A stretch of 64,000 nucleotides of DNA, from NCBI GenBank assembly GCA_946480785.1, contig CAMLLD010000007.1:1-64000 (forward strand), given 5' to 3'. Below, one piece after another: positions 62,822 through 64,000 of this stretch. Source of the stretch: an uncultured Blastocatellia bacterium. GTDB taxonomy: Bacteria > Acidobacteriota > Blastocatellia > Pyrinomonadales > Pyrinomonadaceae. The notes under the pieces were generated by a model. The model was not told the DNA's origin and ran no database searches. It saw only the letters and a list, made by a program, of their open reading frames with translations. The first letter of the stretch is position 1; every line of letters begins with the position of its first letter. The translations under genes and the position numbers were made by a program.

Positions 62822-63837
62822 TCTGTTCCTTCCGCTGACGCCACCGTCGTCGTCGACGTTGCGCCTACTGTCGCGTGCTCGCGCGACATTTGTGTTACGC
62901 GATCGTCCGTCTTAACAACCGCTGTCTTCGGCTTGAAAAAGCGATCGAGCAACCAACCAACCAGAAACAAAAGCAGAAAAGCGATGACGTAAATGACCCA
63001 GCCGGAAAAGGTGTGGAAGAACCCGTCAGCGATCTCCGTGCCGTAATAACGCGACAGGATGCCGGTGCCACTCACGCGCGAAGCGTTCGTCAAAATCGCG
63101 ATCGGAACCGCGGAACAAACGATGATCGTCGAGCGCCAGAAACCGTAACTGCGCAACCAGCCAAACGGGCCGCGCGGCTGGTTTGAATCGCCCGATCGTG
63201 GGTGGGTGAAATAAGCAAAGACCACGGCCAGTGTCACGAGGGTCATCAGCGAGCGAATGCCGCTGCACGCCTCCACCACTTCGAGCTTTTTCGTGTCGAA
63301 CGAATTGAGTGGTTTCAACTCGATCACGTTGCCCTGCCGCAAGACCGGAATGCCTAGCACGCTCATGGACCACACGGCGCAGCGCGACGCAAACAGTTGC
63401 AGCGGAAAAGCGATCTTGTTGAAGACGATCGTGGGGATCGGAATCGCGAGTATCAACAAACCCAGCGGCACGAGAATCAGCCGCAGAAACGCGAGCCCGC
63501 CGAAATAGACCACTGTGCCGGCAATCAGCAGCACGAGCGACATCCGCTGCGTGTAGAGCTCCGCGCCCGCCACCCCGGTCCACAACGCCAACAAGGCAAA
63601 CGCGACGGCCAGCCCGCCCAGGAGCACCGAAGGACGAGCCGGCGCCGTCGCAAACTTATCGCGTTGCTGCCAAAGGATGTAACCGATTAAGAAGGGGACG
63701 AGGAGACCGTGCGAGTAGTTTTCGTCAAACCACCAGTCACGCGAGAGTTTCACCAATACCGCGGCATAGGTGAAAAGAACAGCAGAAATAATGGCGAAGG
63801 CGCGCCAGTGATACCTGGCGACGGCCGGGACACTCAT
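62818..63837 (-). CDS. Exosortase (XrtA/EpsH-like)
   Basis: A 339-residue polytopic membrane transpeptidase that cuts PEP-CTERM proteins and transfers them to the surface. Eight or so membrane segments. The catalytic triad is visible: Cys191 in EVVEACSGIRSLMTL, Arg254 in LTNASRVSGTGIL and His275 in GFFHTFSGW. The PEP-CTERM protein at 35.8-36.4 kb is a likely substrate. A 24-residue polar insert (THPRSGDSNQPRGPFGW) lies between the Cys and Arg segments. First gene in the visible part of the operon; AGGA precedes the ATG. Confidence 0.93.
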   Translation of the reverse strand: MSVPAVARYHWRAFAIISAVLFTYAAVLVKLSRDWWFDENYSHGLLVPFLIGYILWQQRDKFATAPARPSVLLGGLAVAFALLALWTGVAGAELYTQRMSLVLLIAGTVVYFGGLAFLRLILVPLGLLILAIPIPTIVFNKIAFPLQLFASRCAVWSMSVLGIPVLRQGNVIELKPLNSFDTKKLEVVEACSGIRSLMTLVTLAVVFAYFTHPRSGDSNQPRGPFGWLRSYGFWRSTIIVCSAVPIAILTNASRVSGTGILSRYYGTEIADGFFHTFSGWVIYVIAFLLLFLVGWLLDRFFKPKTAVVKTDDRVTQMSREHATVGATSTTTVASAEGTE

Positions 63838-64000
63838 ACAGGTTCCTTTTGCTCATTCTCACAAGCGGAGGGCAATTCCCTTGCGAGAACGTGGTCGATC
63901 CTGAACTACACCACCCGGGTTCGTTAATTGGGGAGAAAGCTTATCTCAGGTCGGTGGGCCATGACAAACACTTGCGACTGGCTCCGACAGCAGGAGAAAA
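63838..64000 (-). promoter_or_regulatory. Region upstream of the exosortase operon
   Basis: No gene is seen in these 163 bases. A weak promoter is possible on the minus strand (TTGTCA, 16 bases, GATAAG). The window ends before any upstream gene appears. Confidence 0.25.

Noticed and set aside
1..64000. CRISPR arrays, tRNA or rRNA genes, prophage or defence islands
   Set aside because: No direct repeats with spacers, no tRNA-like cloverleaf and no phage or restriction genes were recognised by eye; a tRNA or covariance scan would settle it.

Overview
The window comes from a GC-rich (about 58-60%), densely coded bacterial chromosome or metagenomic contig. The best guess is an Acidobacteriota member of the Blastocatellia/Pyrinomonadales type. 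This is an inference from gene content: many Sec-exported peptidases, a PEP-CTERM/exosortase exopolysaccharide locus, an acidobacterial-style set of secreted hypotheticals and a CysO/JAMM cysteine operon. No rRNA or tRNA gene and no CRISPR array was recognised. The first ~172 bases are about 73% GC and look foreign to the M3 peptidase they interrupt, so the left edge may be a chimera.

Layout. 0-2.8 kb: a 5'-truncated M3 peptidase, then a REP-associated tyrosine transposase (RAYT) flanked by paired inverted REP elements. Three more such elements lie at 10.1, 18.5 and 39.6 kb. 2.8-14.3 kb: secreted degradative enzymes (GH92 mannosidase, a tandem M42 peptidase with a dead N-terminal half, a subtilisin, an S9 peptidase) and a PQQ-type propeller protein. 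14.3-18.5 kb: a minus-strand cysteine operon (cysM-like, PLP transsulfuration enzyme, JAMM peptidase, and a CysO-MoeB-rhodanese fusion). A near-consensus promoter, a Cys-rich leader peptide and a terminator/antiterminator pair precede it. 18.6-24.6 kb: DUF5996, a CesA-like glycosyltransferase, DUF2085, class II FBPase, a methyltransferase and a minimal AraC regulator. 24.7-27.6 kb: a SurA/DsbA-like fusion coupled to a Cys-rich Ca-binding secreted protein. 27.7-31.2 kb: acyl-CoA dehydrogenase and a putrescine pathway operon (aguB, small membrane protein, aguA). 31.2-41 kb: cca, glyS, small membrane protein, PEGA protein, PEP-CTERM protein, pnp, rpsO and an NDH-2-like oxidoreductase. 41-51 kb: M23 and L,D-transpeptidase envelope enzymes, the operon hldE-type / mfd / surA-like / dusB, and lysS. 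51.1-51.5 kb: a large nested palindrome with no gene. 51.5-63.8 kb: a minus-strand exosortase/EPS operon (exosortase, EpsI, PrsT-like TPR lipoprotein, Wzz, AAA ATPase, tyrosine kinase, sugar-phosphate transferase, Wza-like export protein, Ycf48-like propeller, TPR protein).

The strongest candidate for something undescribed is at 18.29-18.50 kb. A TTGACA-17-TATAGT promoter drives a probably leaderless 31-codon ORF with nine cysteines. Its RNA can fold either into a 14-bp UUCG-capped terminator or into a competing antiterminator, directly ahead of a cysteine operon. Downstream, the CysO-like carrier is fused in front of its own activating enzyme, so its Gly-Gly is internal and would need cutting. 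A JAMM peptidase encoded in the same operon is the obvious candidate.
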